Shown in pieces: positions 12,868-23,759 of a DNA stretch of 64,000 nt. The notes under the pieces were generated by a model. That model did no database searches. It was not told the origin of the DNA and worked only from the letters and a program-made list of their open reading frames with translations. The position numbers and the translations under genes were made by a program. Positions within the stretch are counted from its first letter, which is position 1. Every line of letters starts with the position of its first letter. Origin of the DNA: Stereocaulon alpinum (Eukaryota > Ascomycota > Lecanoromycetes > Lecanorales > Stereocaulaceae); assembly GCA_018257865.1 (NCBI GenBank), contig JAEUBA010000008.1, positions 186,001 through 250,000 on the forward strand. The letters are read 5' to 3'.

Positions 12868-13755
12868 ATGTATACAGCTGGTCTGGCGCTTCTGACCCTT
12901 GTGGTACCCTCATTAGCTTGGACGATTCCTAAATATGTGGAGGAGAGACATGTGGTAGAGATTCACAAGCGTCAGGCCGACATCCCACAACTCCTACAAC
13001 TGTATGTCTCTCAGCACCTTCATGAATCCTTCCCACCCCGCAACTCAATGTCGCTCCTGGCACGAGAAAAGCTATGCTAACAATGATGCAGGGCCTCTCT
13101 CGCAGGCATAACAGCCTTTCCCACCGACCCAGCCATCCTCTTCGCACTTGGCCCGCAAGTCAACTCCCTTGCCGCCGCTCTCCCAACTTCATCTGTTCTC
13201 GCAGTCCTTCTTACAGCCGCCCCGTCGGGCTTCGTCTCACAAGTCGTGAACGACCCCTCATACGCTGCATCATTTGAGAGCGCCTTCTCAGCTGGAAGTA
13301 GCCCAAGTTGGTTCAACGGCCTGCCTACAGACGTGAGGAGCTACCTACATACATACTCGGGATTCGGAGGCCTAGCGACAGCGGCAGGAGCGTTCGAAGC
13401 CGCCACACAGACCGCGAGCAGTGAACTCATTGCTGGTGGGACGGCTACTGGTATCCGACCACTCGGAGTTCCAGCAACATCGGGCTCATCAGAGGCATCT
13501 GCCGCGACAGCAACAGCAACGAGTGGCAGCTCTGGGATGTCTGCGACAACGAGCATGGATTCGAGCGCTTCAGCTGCAAGCGCATCTTCTGCTTCTACCC
13601 TTAGTGCGGCTCAGAATAGTGTGACGCAGGTCAGCTCTTTGTCGACAACAGCTAGCAGTGCAAGTTCTCAGGGTGGTGCGGCAAGGCCTACTGGGGCTAT
13701 TGCTGCAGGTTTAGCTGGTGCTATTGGCGTACTGGGTGTTGCTATTGCACTGTGA
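12868..13755 (+). CDS. secreted Ser/Ala-rich protein, probable GPI anchor
   Basis: Exons 12868-13001 and 13092-13755 (donor GTATGT, acceptor TGCAG) give 265 aa in phase. It begins with a signal peptide (MYTAGLALLTLVVPSLAW). A KR at about residue 35 (EIHKRQAD) could be a Kex2-type processing site. A central domain of about 110 residues is hydrophobic and poor in Cys. The last 90 residues are dominated by Ser, Ala and Thr and end in a hydrophobic tail (AIAAGLAGAIGVLGVAIAL) after a small-residue stretch, as in GPI-anchored wall or membrane proteins. No enzyme motif is visible. Cell-surface location is an inference from the two terminal signals. Confidence 0.85.
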
Positions 13756-14232
13756 TGACATTAGAAGGAGCATCGTGTACACAATCTGGCATCCGGACGA
13801 TACTAATGTGATGAGGCAGCTGGAAGAATTGTCGGTACCATAGCGGACAGATTTGCGAACATACAGGAAGTACAAAGTGTACCTTATATTACTGCGACTA
13901 CCCAAATGTGTTGAAAAGATATTCACTAATTCGATTCGTTCTACCTTGCGAGTCAAATTATATGGCCACGTTATTCCCTCTTTACAACACGGTAGTTTCA
14001 TATTAATCGCGCATAGACAGCCTCTGTGCGCCCTCCCGTGTTACTCCAGTGACAAATACAAGATTCCTCCATGCCGCGAGCAAGCTCAAAACGACTTCGC
14101 AGTGTTGCTCAGCGATTTTCAACCAGATATTGCACAGCCCGACCCACGCTACCGACTGCCAGAAATCCCATTCGCCGACCGCTCTTCAGCCTAGCCGCCC
14201 TTTTCCTCCAAGAAGCAGGGCCTTTTCCAGCC
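13756..14232. promoter_or_regulatory. intergenic, upstream of zinc-finger gene 1
   Basis: It holds the 3' flank of the GPI-type gene and the presumed promoter of the first zinc-finger gene. No gene or repeat is recognised. Confidence 0.4.
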
Positions 14233-14862
14233 ATGGATCCACGTTGGACCAATCTCGCGCTCAGCTTTGAGCAGGATGCATACTTCATGCATAATCTTGC
14301 CATAGCCGAGCCCGGGTAGGTTTTTTTTTTGGTGCTAATATTGCTTAGCCTTTCGCGTCGCCTACAGACACCGATTTTTAGCGGTGAGAAGGTGGACTTC
14401 CTGTGCTTGTACCCTGGCTGCGAATGGAGCTTCCCAAATGGGGAATTGTTGGAGAACCACGTTGCAACCCATTTCAACGTCCTTCCCGCCAACGGCCCAA
14501 CCAATGGCCTGCCACCCGTCGGCGGTTTCAATCCTACCCACACTATCTACAATACCTACCACCGGACCGTCAACATGGCCGCAGCCCCACCTCAGATCCT
14601 CGGCCCAGTCACAACCTTGACATCCAATGGACATCCAGGTCATGCAATTCTGGCCCCTACCCCAACTAACAATCGCGTTGGCCGCCCTCGCTCAAGCTGC
14701 ACTACATGCAACAAGACATTTTCCCGTCGCTCTGATCTCGAGCGTCACGCTAAAAAGCATCAGCCCAACATGCGCATCTATCACTGCTCTATTCAGGGAT
14801 GTGACTACGAGGGCAGCTATCGGAAGGACAAGTTGGAGGCTCATGTCAAGAAGTGCCACTAG
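14233..14862 (+). CDS. C2H2 zinc-finger protein, array copy 1
   Basis: Exons 14233-14315 (83 nt) and 14349-14862 give 198 aa. Three finger-like units are visible. The first is CLYPGCEWSF with HVATH (about 46-68). The second is the canonical CTTCNKTFSRRSDLERHAKKH. The third is C-terminal, starting CSIQGCDYEGSYRKDKLEAH and ending KKCH. The exon structure matches the next gene: the same 83-nt first exon and the same phase-2 junction at a Gly codon. The intron would be only 33 nt, with donor GTAGGT, a run of ten or more T, branch-like GCTAATA and acceptor TTAG. It is needed because TAG follows directly in frame. It is probably a DNA-binding regulator of unknown target, or a slightly damaged copy. 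Confidence 0.75.
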
Positions 14863-15232
14863 TGGGGCAGGAGGTATGATTTGGCTTAGTCTTTACTGTG
14901 CTGTTGCCTTTCCTGATTGGAGACGAGACTACATGTCGGTTGTATTCATTTGGTTTCTGATATATGTCACGCATCTGCACCGAACTCGTCCAAACTCAAA
15001 ACGTGCAAGTCCCAAGCCGCCCCTTAAGCCACCAAAACGCGCCCTTCAAACTTGCAGCGAGTCCATAAGACCACTACACTTTCCCGCCATTTTCCAGAGG
15101 TCACTCATCACCTTTTCAGCAAAACTTTGCAATTTGATTTGCTCGCTTGCCTTACCAATTTTCGTCTTCGCCCTTCTGCACGCTAACCGCCCTTTCTCCT
15201 ACGCTAAAGAAAACCGACGCTCGATTACTATT
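14863..15232. promoter_or_regulatory. spacer between zinc-finger genes 1 and 2
   Basis: This 370-nt stretch is presumably terminator of copy 1 and promoter of copy 2. Its 3' half is pyrimidine-rich, as is the sequence ahead of copy 1. No separate gene is seen. Confidence 0.4.
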
Positions 15233-16226
15233 ATGGAACGAACTCCAATGCATCCGGCACAGGAGGAGTGGCAGGAAGGGCAATCCATGCATAGCGCTAG
15301 TGGCGCTGTGTTTGGGTAAGTAAAAAAAAAAACTCGCTAAACATGGTTCGCCATTGAATAGGGGTAATGACCTTGGGCCTATCAATGGCTTGGCCACTAC
15401 TGACGATCTCATTCATTACGGCTTCCATTCGTTCGACCCTGGATTTGATGGCCTTATCCCATTCAATAACCTTGTCAACGGAAACTACCATCCTGCCGGT
15501 TCTATTCCCTACAACATCACTGGTACCAACTATGTCGTCGACCAAGGCTATTCTCCTTTTGTATCTGGTTTCGGAAACTTTGCCGCTCCCAATGCTACAG
15601 TCTATCAAACTCCATATGCTCGCATCCCTAAGCACAGTATCGCTGGGGTTCGGGACAACGTTGCCGATCAGGGCTTTCCGTTGGTACAAGTCAAAAACAA
15701 TCCTACTAACATTAGCGCTACTGTCCTTCAGGATTATCACCCTGCAACTTTCAGCTTCAACGGCCTCGCTGCTCCCTACTCTTTCAATGGCGGTCATCAA
15801 GACTTCATGGCTACTGGATTCGGAAGCTTGTCCAACGCCAGCCCTGTCTTCAGTCAGAGTTACGAACCCATGCAGGTTGGCTTCAGCAGCTTCAATAACC
15901 CGTACGTAGACGATAGCCTGGCCGATTTCGTGATCGAAGATCTGAGCTCTGCTGTCCAAGGTCCTCAATCGATCTCTACCATGAGCAGCAACGCCACTGA
16001 TGCTACTCCCTCCAATACTGGCCATGGAATGCAGCGTACTAGGAAGTCACGTTCTATCTGCACGACCTGCAACAAGTCTTTCTCCAGGCCATCCGATCTC
16101 GCCCGCCATATGAAGAAACATCAGCCTGGAGCACGGATCTATCAGTGCACGGAACCGAACTGTGACTACATGGGCAGCTACCGCAAAGACAAGCTAGCTG
16201 ACCATGTCAAAATTTGCCACAAGTAG
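15233..16226 (+). CDS. C2H2 zinc-finger protein, array copy 2
   Basis: Exons 15233-15315 (83 nt) and 15362-16226 give 315 aa. The 46-nt intron has donor GTAAGT, a run of A, and acceptor AATAG. The middle (about 30-240) is rich in Phe, Asn, Gly, Ser and Tyr with no domain I know, and replaces the shorter linker of copy 1. The C-terminal pair of fingers is closely related to copy 1: CTTCNKSFSRPSDLARHMKKH, then a unit beginning CTEPNCDYMGSYRKDKLADH and ending KICHK. It is probably a nuclear regulator. The two starts are exactly 1000 bases apart, which fits a tandem duplication but may be chance. Confidence 0.85.
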
Positions 16227-16718
16227 GTGCAGTACTGAGCTTGAGTGACCTCTTCTAGCTTTAAGTGGTGGAAAAACAACAGGGGATGATTGGCGCGTGC
16301 CTGGTCAGGAGGGAAATTCGGTAGGCCAGTCGGATGAACTAGCTATTTCATAACATAACCATGGATTATCACTATATTGCAACAATTGAAGAAAAATAAC
16401 CCTTACCTCATGTCTCGCACATGTCGCGTACAGCATACATATCAGTCACATCCTGCCTGCGTCTGTGCCTGACACGCGAGGCTGAAAGCAACTTACTCTT
16501 CCAGATCAAGCCGCTTCAAACCCCGTACAAGTCGCTCACCCACCCCACGAGAATCCACATAACCCCTCCATCCCCCAACCGTCTTGCAAGACTTTTCCAC
16601 CAACCTTTTCGACGCACGATCTTGCAGCCTAATCCTCTCGCCAAGCCCAACAACCTCATTCGTCACCCTTCGTGAAGCACAGCCCCCAGCCGCAGCCATT
16701 CATCAAGATCTTCCGGCA
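16227..16718. promoter_or_regulatory. spacer between zinc-finger copies 2 and 3
   Basis: This is a C-rich, pyrimidine-biased spacer of about 490 nt, similar in kind to the sequence ahead of copies 1 and 2. No separate gene is seen. Confidence 0.4.
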
Positions 16719-17377
16719 ATGGATAAGCAACCAGCACACCACATTCCCACAGGCTGGCCAGAGGGCGAGGGCATCTTATCATATACGGCTGATCCAAGTT
16801 AGCCTGGGTAAGGCCCCAACCAAAAACAAACCTAATCATACCGTACAAGTCAGCCCCGCCGCCCCCACACCTGCGTACAGAATGGTGACAGTCTATTGGT
16901 CCACCAGTACGGCGCCTACCTAAATGAAGGGACCAAATATATTTACTCTTACCCAGGATGTGCCGCCGCCTCCGCTATCGCAGATGCTCTGGACCGCCAC
17001 ATCAAGACCCATTTCCAGAGTCCATATGTCCACGTCGACGTCGATGTCGATGTCGATGTCGGGATTCATCCCTTTAACAGCCTTGCTGCTGTCTATACCG
17101 CAGCCTTGCAAAGCGATGACAACAATTCCCCCAAACAACCACACCATCCTTCTTGTTGGTGACCTACCCAGCTGGAATGGGCTCTGGATCTCCAAATGGT
17201 ACCCCACGCCCCACATGCTCAGCCTGCACCCGCACCTTTTTCCGCATAGGAGATCTGGACCGTCATTCTAGGAAACAGCAGCATGGCATGCGTATTTATT
17301 ATTGTGAGGTAGAGGGTTGTGGGTATAGGGGTACTTATTGGAGGGATGAGTTGGGTGGGAATGGGAGGAGCTGTTAA
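16719..17377 (+). pseudogene. decayed C2H2 zinc-finger protein, array copy 3
   Basis: The ATG at 16719 opens a short frame in the position of the 83-nt exon of copies 1 and 2. A TAG at 16800-16802 comes before the expected donor (GTAAGG at 16808). A frame with GTKYIYSYPGCAAAS and RHIKTHF (about 16880-17160) aligns with the first finger of copy 1 but then ends. The C-terminal finger region continues in another frame at 17153-17377 (CSACTRTFFRIGDLDRHSRK, then CEVEGCGYRGTYWRDEL). The second finger has Gln for its last His and the third lacks its final His-x3-Cys. A GTCGAT microsatellite at about 17035-17061 sits where the frames part. Stop, frameshift and lost zinc ligands together indicate a pseudogene. 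Confidence 0.7.
17035..17061. repeat. GTCGAT-type microsatellite
   Basis: Imperfect tandem GTCGAC/GTCGAT units encode a short Val-Asp run inside the third zinc-finger copy. Slippage here could have contributed to the frame loss. Confidence 0.7.
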
Positions 17378-17810
17378 TCGTAGGTGAGCCTGAGGTTTCG
17401 CTATGCACTAGTCTTCACCATAGAACAGCATGACCCATATCCTCTAGCACCTCCCAAAAAGAACACCAACACAACGCTTTCTCAAGCCTCAAACATCCAA
17501 CAACCCACCGCTCCTTACCCTCTCCTCTCCTACTCATCCACTCTTCTCTTTTATCCGCGATACTTACGTGCCGTTATCACCATCATGAACCTGCCTTGAA
17601 TTTTTACAGCATTAAATTCAGTGAAGTAGTAAGAGGCTGGGAGTTCGCTTTAGTTGAGGGGGGATTTGCTCGATTTGTATCCCTCGTGAGCGAGATACTA
17701 TTGAGTTTCCTGCCTCCATAGGGTGGTAATGTGTCAAGTCTTTGTTGCACGTGAAGAAAGGTTTGCTGTTTTGTGTAGCATATGCTAAGCATCATATGCG
17801 ATGGGCTTAT
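17378..17810. other. spacer between the zinc-finger relic and the fold-back element
   Basis: A short frame at 17384-17599 and a minus frame at 17604-17795 resemble nothing known. The last bases repeat CATATGCTAAGCATCATATGC-like palindromes that also occur inside the neighbouring element (near 17898-17912), so the element or an older copy of it may begin earlier. Confidence 0.35.
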
Positions 17811-18276
17811 AGCTCAGCTGGGGTAGAAAAAAGTTCGGCTGGGGTAGAAAGTTAGACCGGGGTAGAAAGAAAAAATCTTACCCTAGACGAGCCGTATGCA
17901 TATGCTAAGCATCGCTTATTTCGTGGTACCAGTATTTACTAATCAGCTGGGAGCTTCGGCTCAGCATATGCTTAACGTATCCAGCTCTTACATATGTTAC
18001 GCATATGCTGAGAGTATACCTCAGCCATTATGACTTGAATTTGAAAGGCAGAAAGTCGATTGGGTAAGCTTAGAGTACAGTGATTAGACCACTTACTAAG
18101 GTAAGTTCAAGTTATAATAGCTGGGGTATACGCTCAGTATATGCGTAACATATGTAAGAGCTGGCTTACCAAATCAACTTTCTAATAGTATCATGGTTGA
18201 GGTATACGCTCAGCTCATTAAATCTGTACCCTGGCCGAGGTTCCGCTGGAGCGAGTCTTTCTACCCCAGCTGAGCT
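17811..18276. mobile_element. fold-back / MITE-like element with 19-bp terminal inverted repeats
   Basis: AGCTCAGCTGGGGTAGAAA at 17811-17829 is repeated exactly, inverted, at 18258-18276. Inside, a 25-bp segment at 17982-18006 (containing TTACATATGTTACGCATAT) recurs exactly inverted at 18139-18163. GTATACCTCAGCCAT at 18014-18028 recurs inverted with one mismatch at 18193-18207. GGGGTAGAAA occurs three times in the first 60 bases. Flanks show TTA at 17807-17809 and 18277-18279, a possible target duplication, with a one-base offset on the left. There is no coding frame. The overall form is a short non-autonomous inverted-repeat element of about 466 bp. The family is not identified. Confidence 0.7.
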
Positions 18277-18497
18277 TTACGACGTTGAACGGCCAAAGAC
18301 ATCGAAACTCAATGGGGATTAGTGCGTTTTGTTCGTCTATGTGATAACCGAACCCTTGCCCCCTAACGATGCCGCTGTGATAAGTGCCCTTTTGCTGAAT
18401 GCCATTGTTCCTATTAATGCTTGATGCTTTAATGCCATTTTGCTGAATGCCTAACATCCCAATGCGACGCACCACGCTATGCAATCCCACGCAACCC

Positions 18498-19926
18498 CTA
18501 ACCCACCGCATGTCCCGTAGGTCCCTGACTAGTGTAATCCACAGTCACAAACGCCCTATCCACCTCTCCCAATCCCTCAAGACAATACTGCAACGTCTCC
18601 GCCACATCATGCGCCCTACTCAGCTTCGTATCCTCTCCCAACATAATGTCCATCTCGACCCAAACGCCATCGCCAGCATGATACGCCGTGATAGTCTTAT
18701 AAGCATCTACGACGGGCGCAAAGCGCCATGCTACGTATGTCACTTTTTGCAATATGCGGTTGTCGACTGCGGACCCGGTTAGGCGGGTGACGTTCTCGAA
18801 ACAGGTTTCGGCCCAGTCGTAGATTATGAAGAGGGAGAGGAGTGCGGCGCCGACGGGGTCGAGCCACCAGAGGGAGAAAGTATGGCCGAGGAGGGGAAAG
18901 AGGAGGGAAAGCGTATTGAAGACGACGTCGGTTTTGCAATCTTGGGCTAATGCCTGGACCTGGGTTGTTTTCACCTTGGCACATCCAATCCAGATGAAGC
19001 CTTTGATGCCCACTGTTGCTGCTAAGGCTCCAATTGCAATGGGAGGAAGTGTAGCTGCTTCTCGAGGGCCCCCAGGTAACAATTTGGTAACAGATTCTTG
19101 CAAGATCTGAAGGAATGAGACGATCATTATGATGGAGAAGACGAGGATGCCGAGAGGCTCGAGACGTCGACGGCCGACGGGGAATTTGTGCTGAAGACGG
19201 CGGATTTTCCAGGCGACAAGCTTGTTGGTCGTCCAAATTATGAGGGTACAGAGCAGGTCGAGGGCTGAGTCGACGAGGGACGCGATTAGCGAGAGCGAGG
19301 AGGAGAAGAAGGCCGCGCAGATTTTGGCGATGAGGAGGAGGATGTTTGCTATTACGTTGATCTGGTGGGTTTGTAAGTCTTAATACGTCCCTTCAGCTGC
19401 TAGAACTGAATGAGAAGAAAAGTGGGCGTATGGGGCTTACATTGATGGCCCACTTGGCTCTCTTCTCCCCTGTCCTCCTTCTCTCCCTCTCATCCTCAGG
19501 TAACAACGGATCTATATCTCCACCAGTGTTCTTCAACGCTCCACCCACTTCTGCAACCCCATCACCATCCTCATCCTGTGGATTCATACTGTCCAGCACA
19601 TCCTCTGCCATACTCGTCACCAAAGTATCAACTTCCAACCAGTCATTGAGCCGTTCATTCTGCGCCTCGTAGAATTTCCTGATCTTCTTGTTCTTGATCT
19701 CTTTCAAGTCCGCTTGACTTTTGCGGTGCTTCTCGAACTCATCGCGATCAACGCCTTCTTTCAGCTTCCGCTTCAGCTCGATATGAAAATTGTTGTAAAC
19801 GGCAAAGTTGGCATCGTCTTGGTAACGCGGTTTTCTTCGGGTCCCGCTGATGGCAGATTCGAGGTCGTCGGGTTTGTAGGTTGTGGTGCCATTGTAGCCG
19901 CCGTTGGACTGCGGACGACCGACCAT
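18498..19926 (-). CDS. cation diffusion facilitator (CDF) transporter, Mn-type by motif
   Basis: Exons 19926-19441 and 19361-18498 give 449 aa in phase (KWAIN joined to INVIANILLL). A cytosolic charged N-terminus of about 160 residues is followed by about five or six hydrophobic helices and a cytosolic ferredoxin-like C-terminal domain (about 365-449). The helix-2 metal site is D-x3-D in SLVDSALDLL. The helix-5 site reads D-x3-N in DVVFNTLSL. D-x3-D in helix 2 is typical of Mn-transporting CDFs rather than the H-x3-D of Zn types. PVGRRRLEPLG after helix 2 is a family signature. It should export divalent metal, probably Mn, from the cytosol into an organelle. The metal is inferred. Confidence 0.9.
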
Positions 19927-20580
19927 GTTATCAGATGAGGCTTGTGAGGAAGCGGGGTGAAAGAAATGTCGTCAGCTTTTGTCAGTAATCAATTTTTTGC
20001 TCCCTATCGCCAAAAACTTGGCTTGGATTGACAGAACTTGGCTCTCGCTGTCATGGATCTCGCGTGAAGGATTAAGCTTTTGCGGGGAGATCGTTCCTGA
20101 GATTGGGTTTCGGCCAATCAATTCAAGGCTTGTAAGAGAATCAAACCTCAAAGAACCCGAGCCATGCAATCAGCATCTCCTGCAAACATGCGTCGGACCT
20201 ATTCGAATTGTAAGCCTTCGTGTCAGCCTTGACAGCTGCCGGGAATTGCGATCATAAGCCCTCTGCAAAAACCATTTTTCTCAACGCGAAGTTGCAGCCG
20301 AGCATCGACAAAATAGCAGCAATCACATATTGTCACAGCATTGCCAAGTGTCCGAATCGGCTTCGGTGACAGAGATTTCATTTACATTATTGAACAGACA
20401 CCATTCGCCGCCTCCTTTTACCGCCTGTTCTACCTTCGCATCAGCCTTGTAAGAGCTCCCAATCGACATTGGCCGGTCTCACCAGAAGCCATGAGAGTGG
20501 TGCACCTGGCTTGGGACATATAGATAATGCCCACCCTTTTGCTACAGGTGTAGCCACTTTGACGTTCGGGAATATCACAC
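19927..20580. promoter_or_regulatory. intergenic, promoter of the CDF gene
   Basis: It lies between two minus-strand genes and should hold the CDF promoter and the Nat1 3' end. No additional gene is seen. Confidence 0.4.
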
Positions 20581-23214
20581 TCAGTCCACCTTCTGTTTAA
20601 AAGCACTGGCTTCTGGCCATCGCTCATGTGCGGCGACCAGGTAGTCGTCCTTGTACCTCGGCTCTGCTTTCCACTCCTCCAGCAAATCGAGCCCACGGAC
20701 CGCATCCTCTAAGCTACTACCGTCCAATGCCAAGGTCCTGATGACATCTTGCTGACTTTTCTCCCTAGAGCTTGGATCGATTAATTGCCGTACTTTCAGA
20801 CACGCTTGTACGTGCGAAGCGCTATTATGGTTTTGCTGCAGGAATTCGTCATTATGCTTTGCGAGGTCTGTCGAGGCAGGAACCAGGGTGTTGAATTCGG
20901 CATTAATGACTTCCATAGCTTTTGGTGAGAGAGGCTCGGATAGTTTTGAAAGACTTTGCTGGAAGCGGAAGATTTGTTCGTGGGTGATGGGATCAGTTGG
21001 CGACAGGGCATGCGAGGCTATAAGCGTGCGTAGAGCAAGCAGAAACTTTCCTAGGGATTGTCAATCATTACGCTCAAAGAACGATGTGTAGGGGGAAAGC
21101 TTACTCCGACGGATAAAGACCTCAAAGCCCACTTGTTGGGCCTGGATATTCCTGGGACTGAACTCGAGAAGGGGCGTGACGAATTTCATAGCCTCTAGTA
21201 GCGGTTCTGATGATCGGAGTAACAATTCGCCTTTGGGGTCTTTGTCCTCCTTCTTTGGTTCACCGTTCTGATCCAGAGCCGCCTTTCTATCTTTCTTTTC
21301 GGCCTCGGCCTTTTCCTGCTTCTCCTTCTCTTTCCTAGCCTTCTTCTCGGCCCTCTTTCTTTCTGCACTGTCCATGTGATCGCCGTTCACTCCGTTGGTT
21401 AGCGAACCATGGGCAAGGTGAGGCTGGTCATAGAGCTTGACGTATATCTTTGCAGCAGATATGGCTGCACGGGAAAAGAAAGGATGTTCCCGTAGATTAT
21501 CCTCCCAGCGAACCATCTCAACGTAGGCTCGTATCTGCCCTTTCCGTAAAGAAAAGCTGTGGAAGTCGAATTGATCCTCCTGCCAAATCTCGAAAATAGA
21601 AGATATCGACGCAAACCGTTTGAGAGCAAGGCCGAGCTTGCCCTGACGTAAGTAGGACTCTCCATCCTCAGTGATGTACCAAATACATTGCATGTCGTGC
21701 AAATCTCCCAGCGGCCCACCGTGCGCCTCGTTTCTCGTAAATTTACTCATGTTTTGTATGGCTGCTTCATTATCGTTATTTCGCAGGTGATATTTCGCGG
21801 CCTTCGTGTTAATATATCGATCTCGTATGTCCAACTTTCTAGCCTCCTCCATCGTCTCTGCGGCCTTCTTGGGATCTCCGTAGTGCTTCAATATCCTGGC
21901 TTTTGTCATATGGTAGTCCACGGATTCAGGAGCCGATTCGATGGCTTCATCGATATACTTCATGGCTTTACTTAAGTCTCGACTGAGATGGTAATTGTAG
22001 TGTTGGGCAAGAAAGTAGCGCACAGAGATTTTAGACAGGTCTTTATCGCTATTAGGCTGCTTTTCCGCTGAGCCGTTAGCCATTGGAGGAGCCTCGCCTG
22101 CTGCATAGCCTTCTACCAGTTCCAATATTGCGTCTCTCTTAGAAGTATCAGGGTATAAGGCCTTGATGTTCGCAAATGTTGAGGGGATTCCTTTGTGAAG
22201 CATATGCTGCAGATACTGATCCGCAGCTTCCCGGAAGTCGTCACCTTCCAGGAAGTCCAGGGGTATCCTTCTGGCAGCATCTCCTCTAGGATTCTGCTTC
22301 GCATAGTCACCATACAAGTTCTTAAGTGCATTAACATCTGACTTTTCAATTCCTAAGGCCGATTGTAGCCCTTCGAAATAATCTCGATACTCCGGATTTC
22401 GTGCCAATAATACTCGATATACTTTTGCTGCCTCTTCCTTTCGCCCCAGTGTGAGGAGGTAATTGGCTCGCAGTTCCATGACTGAGGTCCGGTCCGGGTT
22501 GTTCTTCGCTGCCGCATCCAGGTGCTCTAAAGCCCGCTCTGTCTCTCCCATCTCAGCGATTATCGCATTCTTGTACAGCACGGCCTCTGCGTGCTCGATA
22601 TCGGTCTTTGGTGGTACGCCCTTCAGGGTTTCCTCAAAGGTAGTCAAAGTCCTCTCGGCGTTTATCAGGTCGCCCGCCAAGTGCTGTGCTATTGCGAGAG
22701 CTGTCCAATTCTGCCTCCAGCTTGTCCGCTGTTGTAGTATTGCCCTTCGACTCTGGACGTAGCCTTGATAATCTCGCGTCTGGATTTGCAGGAGTGCCAG
22801 ATCCTTCTGTATCTGCTGCGAATCTGGCTCCAGCCTTAATGCAAACTTGTACGCCTTTATTGCCTCCTCGAAGTCCTTAGCTGAACGGTACAGCAAACCG
22901 TACACATGCCAGCAAACATGCGACTTCATCGAGAGTTTCAACGCAACCTTGGCTAAAGCAAAAGCTTCCTCTGTATTTCCTTGAGAATTGATTATGAGGG
23001 CTTTCATCGCAATGGTGTCGCCATGGTTGGGAGTTCTTCGTAGAATCTGGTCTGCAGCCTTCAGACCTACACAGAATCAGCATCTTCTCTTGTTTGTAGA
23101 GGACTGTCAAACACTACCTTTCTTGTATTGCTTGTTTTCATAATTCTTTACCACCTGTGTGAAGAGCGAACGTTCCTTGGAACCCAATAGCTGAGGAGGC
23201 GGTGGAGGAGCCAT
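20581..23214 (-). CDS. NAT1: NatA N-terminal acetyltransferase auxiliary subunit
   Basis: Exons 23214-23118, 23066-21105 and 21050-20581 give 842 aa. Donors are GTAGTG and GTAAGC. TPR-type helical repeats run through most of it; examples are MKALIINSQGNTEEAFALAKVAL, split here as family landmarks MKALI and GNTEEAF, then CWHVYGLLYR and AVLYKNAIIAEMG. A Lys/Glu-rich segment (about 590-650, RKRAEKKARKEKEKQEKAEAE in pieces) is typical of Naa15. The subunit wraps the catalytic Naa10 and anchors NatA to ribosomes for co-translational acetylation of Ser, Ala, Thr, Gly, Val and Cys N-termini. Length matches the family (about 840-870). Confidence 0.95.
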
Positions 23215-23759
23215 TGCGAGATTGGAATGAGGTCTCAGAGTATACTGAGAGAGATGATATGAGAGAGAGCTCGGCGCACGAGTTGCTAAATTTCTCCTTG
23301 GAGCAGCTACGTGCGTGTAGGATATCGGTCCAGTGCCTTAAACGGGCCTGGTATGTGGCTGCCTGATTCTAAGTCTTTCCAACCTGCCATTAAATTTCTG
23401 TATATGAAGTCTTAGTCTCTCATGGAATCTGAATTATTTGCTGTCGTAGACTTGCTGGATATGCAGATGTGTTGTGCATAAGCTTTGCTAAGCAGTGGGA
23501 GGTGAAAATCAGACTAAAGGCGGAGCTGGAGAAAAGCCCGCACTACGGGGAAATTGTAATTCACAGACTGCCACCACACAAGGGAGGTAAGATACAACTA
23601 CAACAATCTAGCTGCTTGTTTGAATACAAGAACACTTTGAGCTGAAAAGTGGATTGCCTTGTCGTCCCAAGAACACCTTGGAAACCTTCCCCAAACGCCA
23701 GCGCTAATGCTGTTGACCTATAAATGCTTTAACCTCCTAAGCTGTACAACCTTCCATGA
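23215..23759. promoter_or_regulatory. intergenic, promoter of Nat1
   Basis: It separates two minus-strand genes and should contain the Nat1 promoter and Cid2 3' flank. No open frame of note. Confidence 0.4.

Noticed and set aside
14233..15233. Exactly 1000-base spacing between the two zinc-finger start codons
   Set aside because: The intervening sequences are not repeats of each other, so the round number is most likely coincidence.
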